DNA from: Branchiostoma belcheri
Lineage: Eukaryota; Chordata; Leptocardii; Amphioxiformes; Branchiostomatidae
Direction of reading: 5' to 3'
DNA length: 64,000 bases
Assembly: GCF_001625305.1 (NCBI RefSeq)
Contig: NW_017804020.1
Location: 1,074,351-1,138,350 of the forward strand
Both the position numbers and the translations under genes were made by a program. The notes below the pieces were generated by a model. It ran no database searches, was not told the DNA's origin, and worked only from the letters and a program-made list of their open reading frames with translations. This document shows positions 1 to 13,300 of this stretch, piece after piece. How positions within the stretch are numbered: the first letter of the stretch is position 1; each line of letters begins with the position of its first letter.

Positions 1-480
1 GAAAAACAAACACGTAACTTGGCAATATTGTTTCCCTGTTTTGTAATAAAATTGACGCGGAAGACGTGGACGAAAGGTAGGCTAGATAGAGGATTATTTT
101 CGATTACACTGACTGACCTTAACGTTACTGACTTTGAATTTATAGCTCGATGTACCAGCAAAATTTGTGCTGCCAAATATGCCCCTCAACATGCAAAACA
201 TGGGTTGAAATTCAAAATTTTTCCGGGGGACATGCCCCCCCCCCCCCAAAAAAAAGCCGGGCCTACTCGGGCTCTAGTGGCGCCTGCGGCGTGATGGCTC
301 GCGCCTTCGGCGCTTCATGCGGGGAAATTTTCAAACAAAATCTCGTCCTCCCCATACGAAATTTCACTCTCTATGATTCACGCCGGGGGGAGGGCCTAGG
401 AAAAAATTTTTGAGCCGGGGGGAGGGCCTAGGAAAAAATTTTTTGACCTGGGGGGAGGGCCTAGGAAAAATTATTTTACG
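1..480. repeat. Repetitive leader with a 32-bp tandem repeat
   Basis: Contains a poly-C run (236-247), a GC-rich block, and about three tandem copies of a ~32-bp unit (GGGGGGAGGGCCTAGGAAAA...) between about 385 and 478. The AAATTTTTCCGGGGGACATG motif near 219 recurs at 23253-23276, so it is a dispersed repeat. No coding exon is recognised. Confidence 0.6.
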
Positions 481-532
481 CTACCCCCGGACGACCGGCC
501 CCCCCTCCCCGGTAAATATCGTACAGTCCCTA

Positions 533-728
533 AGCAGTGATATGTGATGCTGGCTGTGTACATGTGATGTTCCCACTGAATCAAAACCATTTTTACCATG
601 ATTGAGGCAAAATTTTAAAATGTAGGAACCTTGTTTTTTCGGCCCGTCTTGTTTTTTTTTCGCCCGCTCGCATTGGGTTTGGAGTCTGCGGAGGATGTCA
701 TCCATAAAATTTACATGCTGTGGCCCAA
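533..728 (+). repeat. Dispersed repeat family R4, copy 1
   Basis: From GTGATATGTGATGCTGGCTG to GGATGTCATCCATAAAATTT this block is about 90% identical by eye to 56852-57037. Related end fragments occur at 36455-36530 (inverted) and 36745-36840. Function unknown; probably a non-autonomous transposon. Confidence 0.7.
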
Positions 729-1036
729 CTCGGGTCCGGGTAGTGCACGGTACGGACCTCCCCCAGGTTGCGCAATGCCGTTCGTCATACCTATTTATAG
801 CCTCCTTATTTCTCTCCCTGGAGTACTGAAAATCCGTTTTACGCCATTTTCCGGACGAACTCAGATCTCCTTGGACTGACAAGAATGCTTGGGTTTTATG
901 AACAATAGGGCTCGTGGCCTCGTGCACAAGTTCATCGCCCAGTAGGTGCAACTCCCGCCAAATTTACGTCACGCACCTATTTGGGAATGGAAACGTCACC
1001 ACACAGGAAGTCCTGTGACTTTGAAGAAGAATAATT

Positions 1037-1081
1037 GACCAATCAGCGCTGGTAATGAGATGACGTTTCTGTGCCACGTGG
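1037..1081 (+). promoter_or_regulatory. Promoter elements upstream of MiT/TFE exon A
   Basis: A CCAAT box (1039-1043), a TGACG half-CRE (1061-1065) and a palindromic E-box CCACGTGG (1074-1081) lie just before the exon A ATG; a further ACGTCA is at 966-971. CACGTG is the binding site of MiT/TFE proteins themselves, so autoregulation is possible. The transcription start is unknown. Confidence 0.45.
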
Positions 1082-1094
1082 TACAGATAGACCA

Positions 1095-1351
1095 ATGGAC
1101 GACGAGAATTTGCTGTGTCCCGAGCATGGAAGAATAAGGCTGCAGAGTCGGGCAGATAGAATTACAAGGGAGTGGAAGGAAGTGAAAACATTTGGCTCAA
1201 AAATTCACGTAAAAGAAGGATTTCAGATGCAAGACGAGTCAGGTGTTGATCTGAGCTTTGATCTCAAAAACGTAGAGGATCTTCCAGATCTTAGCAAATC
1301 GGGGCAGGACTCCGTGATTCACGATTTGAAGAGTCGGCAGGTCCAGAGAAG
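1095..1351 (+). CDS. Mitf: MiT/TFE first coding exon A (MITF-A/TFE3-like N-terminus)
   Basis: ATG at 1095 is the first in-frame ATG after a TGA at 1056-1058. The frame stays open to the donor AAG|GTACGC at 1352, leaving two bases that join the single base at 6653 to make a serine. Residues 44-80 ([14 protein letters not shown] ... HDLKS) correspond to the opening of human MITF-A (ESGIV...YELKS) and to the same stretch of TFE3. This supports homology with vertebrate exon 1A/1B rather than chance openness. The first 43 residues have no match that I recognise. In the family this N-terminal extension affects protein stability. The donor was chosen over an earlier GT because it is the stronger consensus and gives the right phase. 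Confidence 0.82.
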
Positions 1352-4300
1352 GTACGCAGTGTGCAATGTTTGTGGTTTCGTGTATGTTGCAATGCATTGT
1401 GATCATATGACTTCTTTGTAGAGGGGAGGGTATTTCCAGTGCAAAACAAGGCAGACATGGCGAAGAAAACAGCTTGCACAGTGAATATGTATCTAAAGAA
1501 AGGCGATAGACCTCCATAATCGGAACATCAAACAAACCGAGCTGTCTATTTCCTTTTGGGACGTCCCAACAAGGATATGTTAACTGGCAGGTGGACTACA
1601 CAATACCCCTCCCCCTCCCCTCCCACATGTCAGTGTTTACCTTGCACTATCCTGTCCACCTCCCATCTTATGTTAGTTGTACTCTACTGCAGTATTCCAC
1701 TGAAAGATTATACATGTAAGACCAGTGTTAAAACGTTCCTGGTCTCACTAATTCTTTCTACTCGAGGAAGCAGAAGTCACGAAACCGTGGACACTTCCTC
1801 TTTCTCTTTCAACCGTTTCATTGTTTACTGCCACTAACATCTAATATAGCACACTATCACCATGATTTTAAAGTTTCACAAGGCACTTACAAGTTGCCAT
1901 AGGTTCACATTCTATAGTTCACCATATCCTAAACAGTTTCAAACTGGTTGAAAATAATAAATCGGTTTGTGCATCTATGCAATAGATTTGAAGTTAGATA
2001 TTGTACTAGGTGCAAGCATTTGAATTATAACAATTTCTTAAATGTGCATTGAACATCTCTTCTTTTCCTGTTTATTTTGGTATCTAGCTTTGATTGTGAA
2101 GTATATCTTCAGATATTAGTTAACCCTCACAATAAATGTCCAGTTTGAACTAGGCAATTTGATAAGCCCATAAATTATTGATAAAAATTATATCGTTCAA
2201 CTGTTTGTTAGTTTTATGTACAGGAAATAACATTTTATTGCACAGATTTTATTGATGTCTACTCAGCAACTGTCTGACCTGAAATTGTGTTCACATATTT
2301 TATGGTGCTATCTTTCTCTCCCACAATGATATGTGTAACATTTGAATGTATAATGTGACCTCACAGAGTTCATCATCCTTTGTTTTTGTAAACCAGCTGC
2401 GATAGGCAGAAATGAAATATCCCTTTTACAATGTGTAATTGATATCATGAAAACAATGAAGGAAACATTAAGTATCACTATTTCAATTGTATGTATCACA
2501 GTATCAGTGATCGAAATCCTTTTTTCTACACTATTGCAGGTAACATTACCTGCAACACTCAAAATATTGGAAGTATGGATCATACTAAAAACTGTTCAGA
2601 AACCATTTCCATTATTTCTTTGACACTTTATGGGTCAGTAAAATCCACATACACCTAACGTTACATGTACATGTATGTATAAACCCAGTACATTGACTGG
2701 TGCAGGTAGACATCAGAAATACCTGCACAGCTCCAATTTTACCTGCACTAATCTGCATATGGATATGGTATTTTAAGCCCTCCTAATATATATTTGAACT
2801 GTAATATACCTGGTCCAGCAGTTACCTGCTTTGATGAGATTGTCATGTTTCTGTTGGTTAGTTAGTTCAAAGCCTGTGACAGCAGACTTCATTATGCTAA
2901 TGATAATGATTTATTTATGTGTGTCAATCAAAGTCTTCTTGAAGGTGTTTTGTGAAATTTCAGCGTATAAAAAAAAAAGATTAGCTAGATGTGACATTTG
3001 CCTCTTAAGGGTCACAATAAATACAAATTTTATTTTGAATTATCCTTCCTGTAGATTAGAATGGGAAAAATTATGCCAGAATGGGCCAAAAGAGATTATG
3101 GTACCATTTGTAGATAACAAGGATATACTGACCTACATGAGGTGAGCTGCAATTTTCTTAATGACGAAAGATTGGGTCTTTTTGAGCTCTAAATTAGGGC
3201 TCCGTGGATTTAAGTCTAAAGTACCAACACCAATAATCATTACTATAAGTAATAACTAAGAAAAGAATAAGAAGACAGTTTAAAAAGACAGTTTGCAGCA
3301 CTGCATATCAAATTATGTTTTTCAACATTTTTATAGAAATGACAGGCCCTTAAAATGGGGGGGGGCATTGTTACAAATAACATTTAATTATTAATATGAT
3401 GTTAACAGTGTTTTCGTCTTCTCAAATGCAGAGTTGTCTGGGGTTGATTTTACCTTCCGCATGTGCTGCTTGAATTTTTGAACAGTAACGTTACATGGAA
3501 ATTTTCAGTTAATGTGATAAAAATGCTGTCATAGTCTTTTTTTTTCAAAATATTGCTGACATCAGTAGATTTCCTTAACAAGGAGCTTAAAAACTTTCTA
3601 GACCACCTTCATTGAGTAGGTTAATCAGGTGATTATGTACTTAGTTAGGGTCATTTATTTGGTATCTAGTGTTATAGCGTCTGTGCCTGTCTGTCGGGTA
3701 GCAAAAACTGCTGGCTTGGGGCTATGTGAGCCCAGTCTACCTGTGAGCAGTGTTAGTGAGTGATCGACTGAACATAGTATAGGAGTAACTCCAGTACAGC
3801 TAGTATGGCGGGATGGTACAATTACTACAAAGGGATTTGGTACTGGTATGTTGTATGTATGCTTACTACAGTATACCTATTTGGTTGTCATGAGGTGGAA
3901 AGATGTGAGCATTTGTATGCATATGTCAGAACCAAACTGAAGGTGGAATTGGAAAGCAGTAGCGACCCACCTCAATCAGACTAGCTCAGTTCATACTGAC
4001 TTGCAATGAACTAGAATATGATTTTTCATGTAACCTGTTATTGTTAGCCCTTTCCTGATTCCAGAGTGACCATTTCTCATTATGCAGTGTATATATATGC
4101 AAACAAGAATATGTTGTATGTTGTTTAGTGTAAATAGCATGCACATTGTCTGCCCAAATGTGACCTATAGCACCTGTTTTGCATAGAGAGAGACGAATGG
4201 TAAGTTGACCAGATCTTGGGTTGGTAAATGTCACTGAGTAAGGCTGGCAACAGTAAAGGTCACAGTCTGGAAATGTTTTCTAGCAAATCTGGGTGAAAGT

Positions 4301-7300
4301 TGAACAATCATGTTTTCCTACAGAGTTTTGTATGCTGGTGAGATTAGCTACTCTCCAAGCAGAGTTGGTGGGGAAGATTCTAACCTTTCTATCATACGCC
4401 CTGTTTTCTGTCACTACTCCCCACCAACAGGTGAGAGAAGTGGTGCATAGAAATGTCACAATCTTTCCTACCAACTTCTGCTTGGAGAGTACTCGGAAAC
4501 CCTTTCCCTGTAGGGGTCTAGACATGATCAGAAACCAGCAGGTCCAGTATTTTCAGCCCAAAGTGTAATATGCATAGCCCCTAGCTATATGCATGTTGAT
4601 CACCATCTACATACCAGTGCCACATTCTAAAATCATTTTCATAATGTAAATGTGTATACTATATTAGATAAGCTAACATTGCCTAGTCTTACTGAGGTAA
4701 AACATCCTCTATTGTGTCTTACAGATATTGGAATCTTTATCAGGTGTTTATTTTCCTCCAATCATTATCTATACACAGGTAGAAACATCCAGAGTTAAAC
4801 CAAAGTCCAACTGATGTGCAAATAGTTGTCATGTGAAAAAGCATTGTGCTATCTTTGAGTCGATTGCTACAGCGATCTGTTGAGTGTACGGTCAAAACTG
4901 ATCAAGAAGACCACTCAGGGGACCAATAGGATCTTGTCTGTGTGAACAGGTGGTCATTCTTGATGCTTGAAAAATTATCTGTAAGAGACCACCAAAAATG
5001 GTGACATTTGCCTGTTTGTCCTCATGTGTAGATTGTCCTGGATTGTCACTATTAGTGTACTACATGTTTTGTACTTAACAGGATTGACTGTAGTCCCAAA
5101 GGTACCTTGTAACTCATGAACTACCAATATAAATTTGATACAACGTTTAGTACGTACACAGAAAAGAATTTGATGCCCAAGGCACCAAATGACCACCTGC
5201 ATGCTGCGAGGCATACTTATAGTTTAATAGCATCATTATATCAAAACATTCATGTCACCGTAGTATGTCAATAAATTTTCCATGTAAGTACAGGTTTTTT
5301 TACTAGTCTTTCTCACAGCCCTCAAGCCCCATATTTAACCCTCAAATCTATGTAATAACTCACTTGAAAATTCTTCCATAAATAATTGTCACGTAGCAAT
5401 GATTGTTTGTTGATTGAATGATTGTAAATTTGTAGCATTTGCACATTGCTAAAATCATTACATTTCTGTACGCTCACATGCGTATGTAATTTTTACATGC
5501 CAGGTTTTTGCCTGTGTGCAAATTTTGTGTTTATGTCTCAGTCCTCGGCTGCCTATGCATTGCACTTTTTAGACATGCTTGTTTTAGGGGCAATGGCACA
5601 AACATTTTGCAAATCTGTCCCAATCACAAGTAAAGAGGATTACCCTGCTATATGAAAATCTAGCCTGGGTGCCAGACTGTTTCCAGGGCCTACACCAGCC
5701 AGTTCCTTGGCTCCTTGGCCAACATAGCCTGGTTACCAGACCTATTTTAGCTCCTGAATCTTTTTCATCTCTGCAAATAAGAGAAGATAAAATCTTGGGA
5801 GCTGAAAGAGGTCTGGTATTAGTGGTAACCGGGCTATGGCCATGTCTCCCCCAAAATCATACCATTGTAGCCTGTTAGTGATAGCTAGCTCTGGGCTAGC
5901 GCGCTGTGGGTCTGACATCCAGGCTAATGAAAATCTAGTCAATTACTGGGTCATCTTCTTGGCAAACAAGCGAGAAGTCTACAGGAACTGTCATCTTGCT
6001 CTATCAACACTGCATAAAGCCTGTCTTCCACACCATTCATCCAATGCTCGACTCTGAGAAAATTAGTTGTAATCTAGGGGATTGACACAGTAGGCTCAGT
6101 AGGAGTCCAGGCAGTGGCTACTCAAGTGTTCTAGTCAGTGTCTGTATTCTTGTCATTTGATGGAATTTTGCTGACGGACAAAAAAATGTATTGTGCATTT
6201 GCAGAACATCTCATTTTTGCGTATCAAAAGTCGTGTCTGAAAAAAATGTCGTGCAGAACGAGCAAAATTCTGATGCAACATTGACCAAAATCCAATTAAT
6301 ACCCTGAAAAATCCTGGTTTTGCGCCTGCTAAATTTGGTCCGGAGTTGTACCTGGGACATGTCTGGACCCTTGGGAAAGGCCTTTCCCCACTCTACCCAG
6401 GTGTGAATGGGTTCAGTTGGGGAAAGTCGTATTAACGTCACCTTGTGGCGCCGAATGGCAGTTGCACAGACCTTTGCGACAGTTCCACAAAAAGTGTGTG
6501 GAACAAATATGTTATATATTATATGTACCGTACGTGTGTATTATGTGATTGAAAACCCTGCATCAATTCAGCGCTATAAAAGGCTGTGATTGCGCGGGTA
6601 ACGTTTGACCTACAAACCATTTATTATTATTAATACCTGGTTCTCATTACAGTGAGAAGCCTACCTTCAAGACGGCCACCATGTCCAGCCGCACGGCGCT
6701 CAAGATGCAGCTGATGCGGGAGCAGATGCAGGAGCAGGAGCGGCGCGACCGGATCGTTCAGGTCCAGCAGTCCTCCGCCGTGAAGATCAACGCCTCGCAG
6801 GCCTCCGCCATCAACGTTCCCCACTCCCTCCCCACCACCACCGAGGTTCCCGCGCAGATTCTCAAGGTGAGGACTGGTCATAAAGCAAAATTTTTTAACC
6901 TGTAGAAATCTAGGAGGGCCTGCATGGGGGTTAGTAACTATGAATTATGCTGATCACGAATTACGTTGAATTCTCCTATAGCTGACTACGAACCATTACA
7001 CGTTACCGCAAATGAACTGATTACGATGATTTTAGGGGGCTGCCTACGAAGATCAAAAAGGCCTGATCACACCTTAAGAAAAAGAGCATGCAGGCCCTCA
7101 TCTAGGAAGTAACTGAAGTGTTACTTGTGTATGAACAGCACACCCTTAAGCCCTCAAACCATATGAAAGCATATATTTCACCCACAAGACAAGACCTACC
7201 AACCTACGAAGTTTCGTGACAATCCTGGGTTCTTGAGTTATTGTGCTAGGTCGCATACACACAAATGCTACCAAAAACATAATCTTCTTCATGAATGTAA

Positions 7301-10300
7301 TAAAGCCCTAGTCAGAAGAGACTACGAAAGGGTCTTGTCAAGACATGAAAGAGAAATTTTAGCACTAACAGTTGCTGTTGTACAGTATCATACTGACTAG
7401 CTCTCTGTCATATTTTGTATGGTCATCATTCAATCCATAGGTAAGCATAGCAAGCATACACATCCCTTCAAACCTCCCTTCTGCCCAACTGTGTCTGTGG
7501 GATCTGCCAGCGCACTTTTAAGTGTAGATCTAGCTGGGGTGTTCCCATAGCCCAGGACCTGTCACTAGTGTCAGTCCCATTCTTGTGCAGTTCCCAAGCT
7601 GGAGTGTTTGCTGACTGTCTCAGGCTGACAAATGACAGCTGTGGTCAGGTCAGGAGAGGCATCAATATGTCTTGAGACTGTAAAAGATCTACTGTGAAGA
7701 ATTCTCTCTGTCAAGGTCATTGATATTACCAGATGCTCTCAAAATGACTCCTCATTTATCCTTTGTCGCAGCACCTTATCCTGTTTTGTTTGCGTTTTCA
7801 TTTTATTGACCTGTAACAAGTTCATAAATCATGATACACATGAAAATAGGATGTATCTGAATGAAAAGAACGCATTTCAACTGTCAGATTTCTTTTTTCC
7901 CGATGTAACTTAGGCATATTATGGTTCAGCTACACACGTACTGGAGCTTAGATTTAGTCGAAGCAAAAACACTCAGTTTTGGCAGTTGACATGGTTGTGT
8001 GTGTATGACAACATTTTTTATGTCCCTCCCTTGGGTCAGGCTAATAACATGTAATTGAGTGATCTCCCCCTCTCTCTTGATCAAATTTACAAGTGAAGAA
8101 ACACTGAGAAATTACTTTGATAGTCCTTCACTTTCATATGCAAATCACTGTCAACTGTCCTTGTCTGGAAGTGACAATCCTTCACTGTCCCATTGATTCG
8201 CAAGAGATACTTCAGGACTGAATGGCGAAAAGAGAAACTGTTGTAGACGAGTTTTCTGATTGTGAGAAGTGTAAATAGGGTCGCTCCTTTTCAAGACTTC
8301 CCTTTGCCATCTGTTTGAGGTAAGACAACCCCTAGTGACCACACAACCTTGGGTAAAGGCTCTGAGTCTTTTCCCACCAAACTGTCCTACCGGTATCTAT
8401 GTAGCCTCTACCAGGCTTTGGGAGATGGCTGGAAAGAGTAGAAATCGGTCAAATAGAGAGATAAAATGCCGAGGGGTGCAGCAAAATGTACTCTCTAGCA
8501 GACCAACTCCCACGGCATGTTATCTCTCTATTTGACTGATTTCTACTCTTTCCAGCCGTCTCCCGAAGCCTGGTAGAGGCTACTATCTATGAGTGTGATG
8601 ATGGCTGTTGTTATATTACTCTGTGTTTTATGAAGTTACCAATAAAAAGTATGGGCCATAGATTAGAAAGGTAATTGTGTATCAGTTGTATTTTCATATT
8701 GTAGCTGTTAGATATATTGAAGTAAGATTTTTTTATGTTCAATGACATTGTCTTGGCTTCTGGTAATGCTTTTAAAAGGCCAGAACCCAGAGGTTACCAT
8801 ATATCTAGTGTAAGACTAAGGCTCTAGTAAGAGGCAGAAATGGGGAAAAGGTGACATTGATAATATAACCTTGAAATCTAAAAAAAAGAGAATCCATGAC
8901 AAAAGGAAATGTTCGTAGCTTAAAGGCCTTGAGTCCACTATACTGGTTGTGCAATATCTCACATGCACACTGCAGTTCTGTGACAATGGATCGCCCTTGG
9001 GTCAAGAGTAAAAGGGAAGGTCAGAGAAAATGGCATCTGATTGGTCAGCGTGCGGCTGGCAAATGTTTTCCTGTAGGTTTTTCCCAGAAGTTCCGGCATT
9101 GTGGAGAAATGTGGGAACATTCAAACTTCACAAAGAGCTGCTGCATTGATTTAATCTGCAGTAATCCCATCTGGCGCTTTCAAAAAGTAGATAGCAATGC
9201 ATCATGGGATTATCGTTGACAGGAAGCGGCTGATTGGTTCCCGGGGTCTGTAAATAGAACGGCTGTGGGTTTTTCCCAATATCAGTCATCATTAGAAGTG
9301 TGAGAAGGCAAGTGGGTACTCAGATCCACCCTTCCCAGATCTGCAATGATATGCATTCAAATTCAAGCTGTTGAAAATTCATGACTCCCCGACACGTTAA
9401 CATCGTGAGAAACGGCATGAGAAAGAACGTCGGGACCTCACTTGTGTCAAGGACTATCCTCTGGGAAACTTTCCGCCCTGTGGTCGTTACGTTTTCCGTC
9501 GCTTTTGACACGCCGTGGACTGTCAGTTCAAATATTGACCGACAGTTTTATTGAAATATGACAGCCCATCCCGAGTTTCCTCATTCCGCCGTGGGTTGGT
9601 ACGAAGGAAGGTTCTCTGTCAGGCAGTGGTCCGTGTTGGAACTTTCTCAAATGAAGTACACTGGTGAGAGTAGCGGGATGGAAGGGCCGTACCTACCGGA
9701 GCCCTGGTGGTTTGATGCTTACTCTGCTCATCTCGCAGCTCAGGTAAAAAATGTAGCCTATCATCTGTGTAGGCATCCTGATCTTGTTGCTTCTCACAAA
9801 AAATAGTTTTTTCCCCACATTATTGGAAAATAGTAGGTTGAACAATCTTCGTGGTATATGGTCAGTCTTTTGTCTTAGTTGATAGTTTTATTCTAGTATA
9901 TGTAGCTAAAAGATAAATCTGTGTTCATGTTTTTTTTAAGTTGACTTTCTATTCTCTGGTCCTATAGGACATTGTACCATGTACGTTGTAACTGTAAGTT
10001 GGATTGGAAATTTCTGAGTGACAAAATGTGTAACGGCCATAACCTGCAGTTAGTAGTGACAAATGATCATGTTCCCATTGGGCCAGAAGGCATCTCGCAT
10101 TCGGGGGGAAAGATTTAGTCGTTCTGGTAAGGAAGGTCCATCAGTCAGCCATTACTGAAGCCATTCTGGCAGCTCCGATATGGCGGGGATTAGAGTTTCT
10201 TCGGCCTGGTCAAATACGATTGCCGCCGTATTTCTGAACCCGTATCAACAACCCTTGCATGATCCTATAGCCAGAATTGTACTAGGAAGAAAGACTTGTG

Positions 10301-13300
10301 GTGGTCTTCAGAATAACTTTGTAACCAAAATGCCACCCACGGATTTTCAGCCAAATGTTACCGTGATTTAGGGCTAACACTTCGTTATCTTGGAGTTAAG
10401 AATTCGCACCAAATTGTTGGTTCGTGTCAAGGAGGTTTAAATGCTTGTTGCTTAGTCTGAAAACCTTACATGAGGATTTGTATCGTAGCAGAGGACCAGA
10501 CATTGAATCGTTTGATTTCTTGTATTTTGAACATAATGAAGGAATATTGCAGTCTGCTGAAGTGCAGTCATTGTGGTTTGATGTTGTATACTGCGGGCGT
10601 GAGTTCAATCCCACGGTCAGCTTAGCATGTTGTAAGGAATTGTAGTCATTTTGGACAGTGATGTAAAGTTGGTGGCCCCAAATATGTTTGAAGCAACAAA
10701 CCTCATTGATCAGCACGTAAAAGAACATAACACACTCATCAAATGTCCTTGGCTAGAAAGCATGAGCTGTAGTGAAGTGCCTTGCACTATTGTATAAGCT
10801 GGTTGAAGAAGCATTATGCTTTACCACAGTTGAGGATGGTTGCTTTACCTTTTATGCTTTACATTTTATACCATTGTATTACATTATATTTTTACCTTTT
10901 ATGCTTTACATTTTATACCATTGTACCTTATACCATTGTTGGTTGCTTAAGCTTGTACCTTACAGTTGTTGGTTCACTGTGTCTTTACCTTGTACCTTAC
11001 TGTTGTTGTTTAGGTGGAAACAAAGCTTGCCCACCCCACCAGGTATCACATCCAGCAGAACCAGCGCAGACAGGTGCAGGAGTACCTCCAGTCCTCCACC
11101 AACACCGCGCGGTCAGCCCCCACTGGCGGCGGCATGACCATCCAGGCGGCGTCGCCCACCATCACCGTCACCCAGACCACCACTGCCTCCGTCCCGTCAC
11201 CGACCAAACCTCCAGGAGACTTCCCGCCAGACAGTCCCATGAGCCTTCTGAGCGGCTCGGGCGCCACCGGGTCAGAGGTCAGGCTTTTCCCTTTTCTTTT
11301 ATCATTGCAAAACCTATTTCAGAACTTTTAAGCACTTTAGAAAAATTCATATTCATAGTGCAACTAGACAAACCTTCCATCTGTTCTTTTATATCTACTA
11401 CAAGTAGAATTTATCTTAGGGATAGGTAGTTTTATTTTGTATTTGTTAACTGTATGGGTTCAATTATCATCATGTTTTGTTGTGACTGGTACTTAAAGCC
11501 CAGAATGGCAAAAATGTGTAATTAACTTATTACGGTCATGATTCATTTATCAATGTAGCTCCCAATGTCCATATACATGTAGCAATGGGTTAGTGCATTT
11601 ATTTACACACATTTCAAACACACATTTACACACATTACAAACATTCTAGAGAATTACAGTCTTATAAAATCATCTGATATAATAGCAGAATGCCATGGCC
11701 ATTAAAAACATCTGAGTCTTAACTAATATTTTTAAGATTCATATTTTTTAAGAAAGCATCATGTATTTGCAGTAGCAATGTGTCTACAAGCCTTTTTTGT
11801 ACATTGTTCAAAGAGCACTATTGAAAATTCTTAGTACAATGCAGACATTATACAGAAGAGTTTTAATATACACTTTATTGAGAAAGGACTTGAAATACTG
11901 TCGGATGTTAAATGTACAATGCTGACGCCATATAACCTACAGTATAAGGTCTTTGTTTATTTCTTCAGCAAATTATTAGGTTTCCTCATACAAGCATTAA
12001 GGGTTCATGACAGATTTGCTAAGATTTCACAAGCTTCTGAAATTCAAGCTTCATGTTTGCATCATGCGTACTGATGTCCCTTGCATGGATCAAACCCCAT
12101 GCACACGTGTGTTTGACGTACAATATTTCCTAAACATCACCACTCCTTGTTATCATTCCGAGCTGCCTCGGTATCAGAGCCCAGATTTTCCCGCGTATAT
12201 GACCTTGCGATTTGTCCTGGTGCCGTACGCGAAGGCGGACTGTATAATGACGTCAAACGTAAAATCGCCCACATATCGAATTTCTCCATCTGATCTCCAA
12301 TATCACAACAGGGGAAGTTTCTGGCACCTTGGACAGTACATGTTTTGCATGCATAACCATCCTCACATAGTCTTTCATAGAAAATTGCACAAACTACCAG
12401 GACTTATTACAGTAACTATATGTTTGTCAAATTAGAATCAGACCAAAATTAGTGTGTTAAGAAATACTGTTTTATTGAATTTTCAGTTTCCATTTGTAAG
12501 GACATGGTAGCTAAGCTGTAGTCTAATTACAGAAAAGAAGATTGTGTGATCATTAATTCAGCTAAAGAACATAGGATTGTTAAGAGTGCACCACTTTTTT
12601 TAGGGGAGGGGAATAAGTTACTCCATGAGGCAAACAATAAAAGATTATCGTTTGCTCCAGAATTATTTTAGAAAATAATCCAGAGGAAGAAAAATGTGTA
12701 AACCAGTAAGATGAGTGTAGCCTTCTTAAAGTACAAAGAAGTGATAAGTTTATTCCTTACTATTGTATTCTACAATCTTTGTGATAATATGAATTTAAAG
12801 ATGGAGGTTTTCTAGGGTTACAGTTAGTCACTGTGTGTAAACTGCAGATTTGACAGATAGGTTTGAAAATAGAACTGACAAGTTATGATGCATTACCTGA
12901 AAGTCACCTCACATACCCTCTACCTGTGTAAATCGTATAATGCGTTGATTTAAAGGTTAGACATCCAGGTAAACTATATTCGAAGACAATTCAAACTTTA
13001 TAAATAAATTACAGACTGGGATTAATTCTAGGCATTTGAATGACATCCATCACTCTTATTCAGTGTCTCTGAAAAAGAAAGGAAAACATAATGATAGAAA
13101 ATGACTATAGCTGACTAATTCTCTAGCTAGCCTGTGATATGGTAAAATCAACCCCAACAGGAACTCAGAACCATAATGCTTGATTTAACCTTAGGGTGTC
13201 CTGAACACTGCTGTTAAAATCAATACCATTTTCACACTGAGATACGACATCTCAGTTATTCCATTCATCCTAATACTATATGGGTAGGCGAGGTTAATAC

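Larger units (their letters stand above)
1352..6652. other. MiT/TFE intron 1
   Basis: No exon recognised. Contains a copy of repeat family R2 (2535-2790), an inverted-repeat element (4344-4494), a complex repeat with several AGCCTGG...CCAGAC blocks (5655-5940) and a short inverted fragment of family R5 (about 6125-6180). Confidence 0.5.
6867..9557. other. MiT/TFE intron before candidate exon B
   Basis: Holds MITEs at 6914-7099 and 8401-8583 and the likely promoter region of exon B (about 9020-9557). The rest is AT-rich with no exon that I can support. Confidence 0.5.

Noticed and set aside
481-951. 156-codon minus-strand open frame
   Set aside because: It runs through repeat family R4 and low-complexity sequence; a second R4 copy at 56852 does not keep the frame.
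10180-10371. Open frame beginning ATATGGCGGGG as another alternative first exon
   Set aside because: No convincing donor in frame before the stop; the downstream peptide does not join exon 11014.
12007-12435. 142-codon open frame as a gene
   Set aside because: No recognisable domain, no splice-site or start context, and it sits inside the MiT/TFE intron; kept only as a note next to the CRE.
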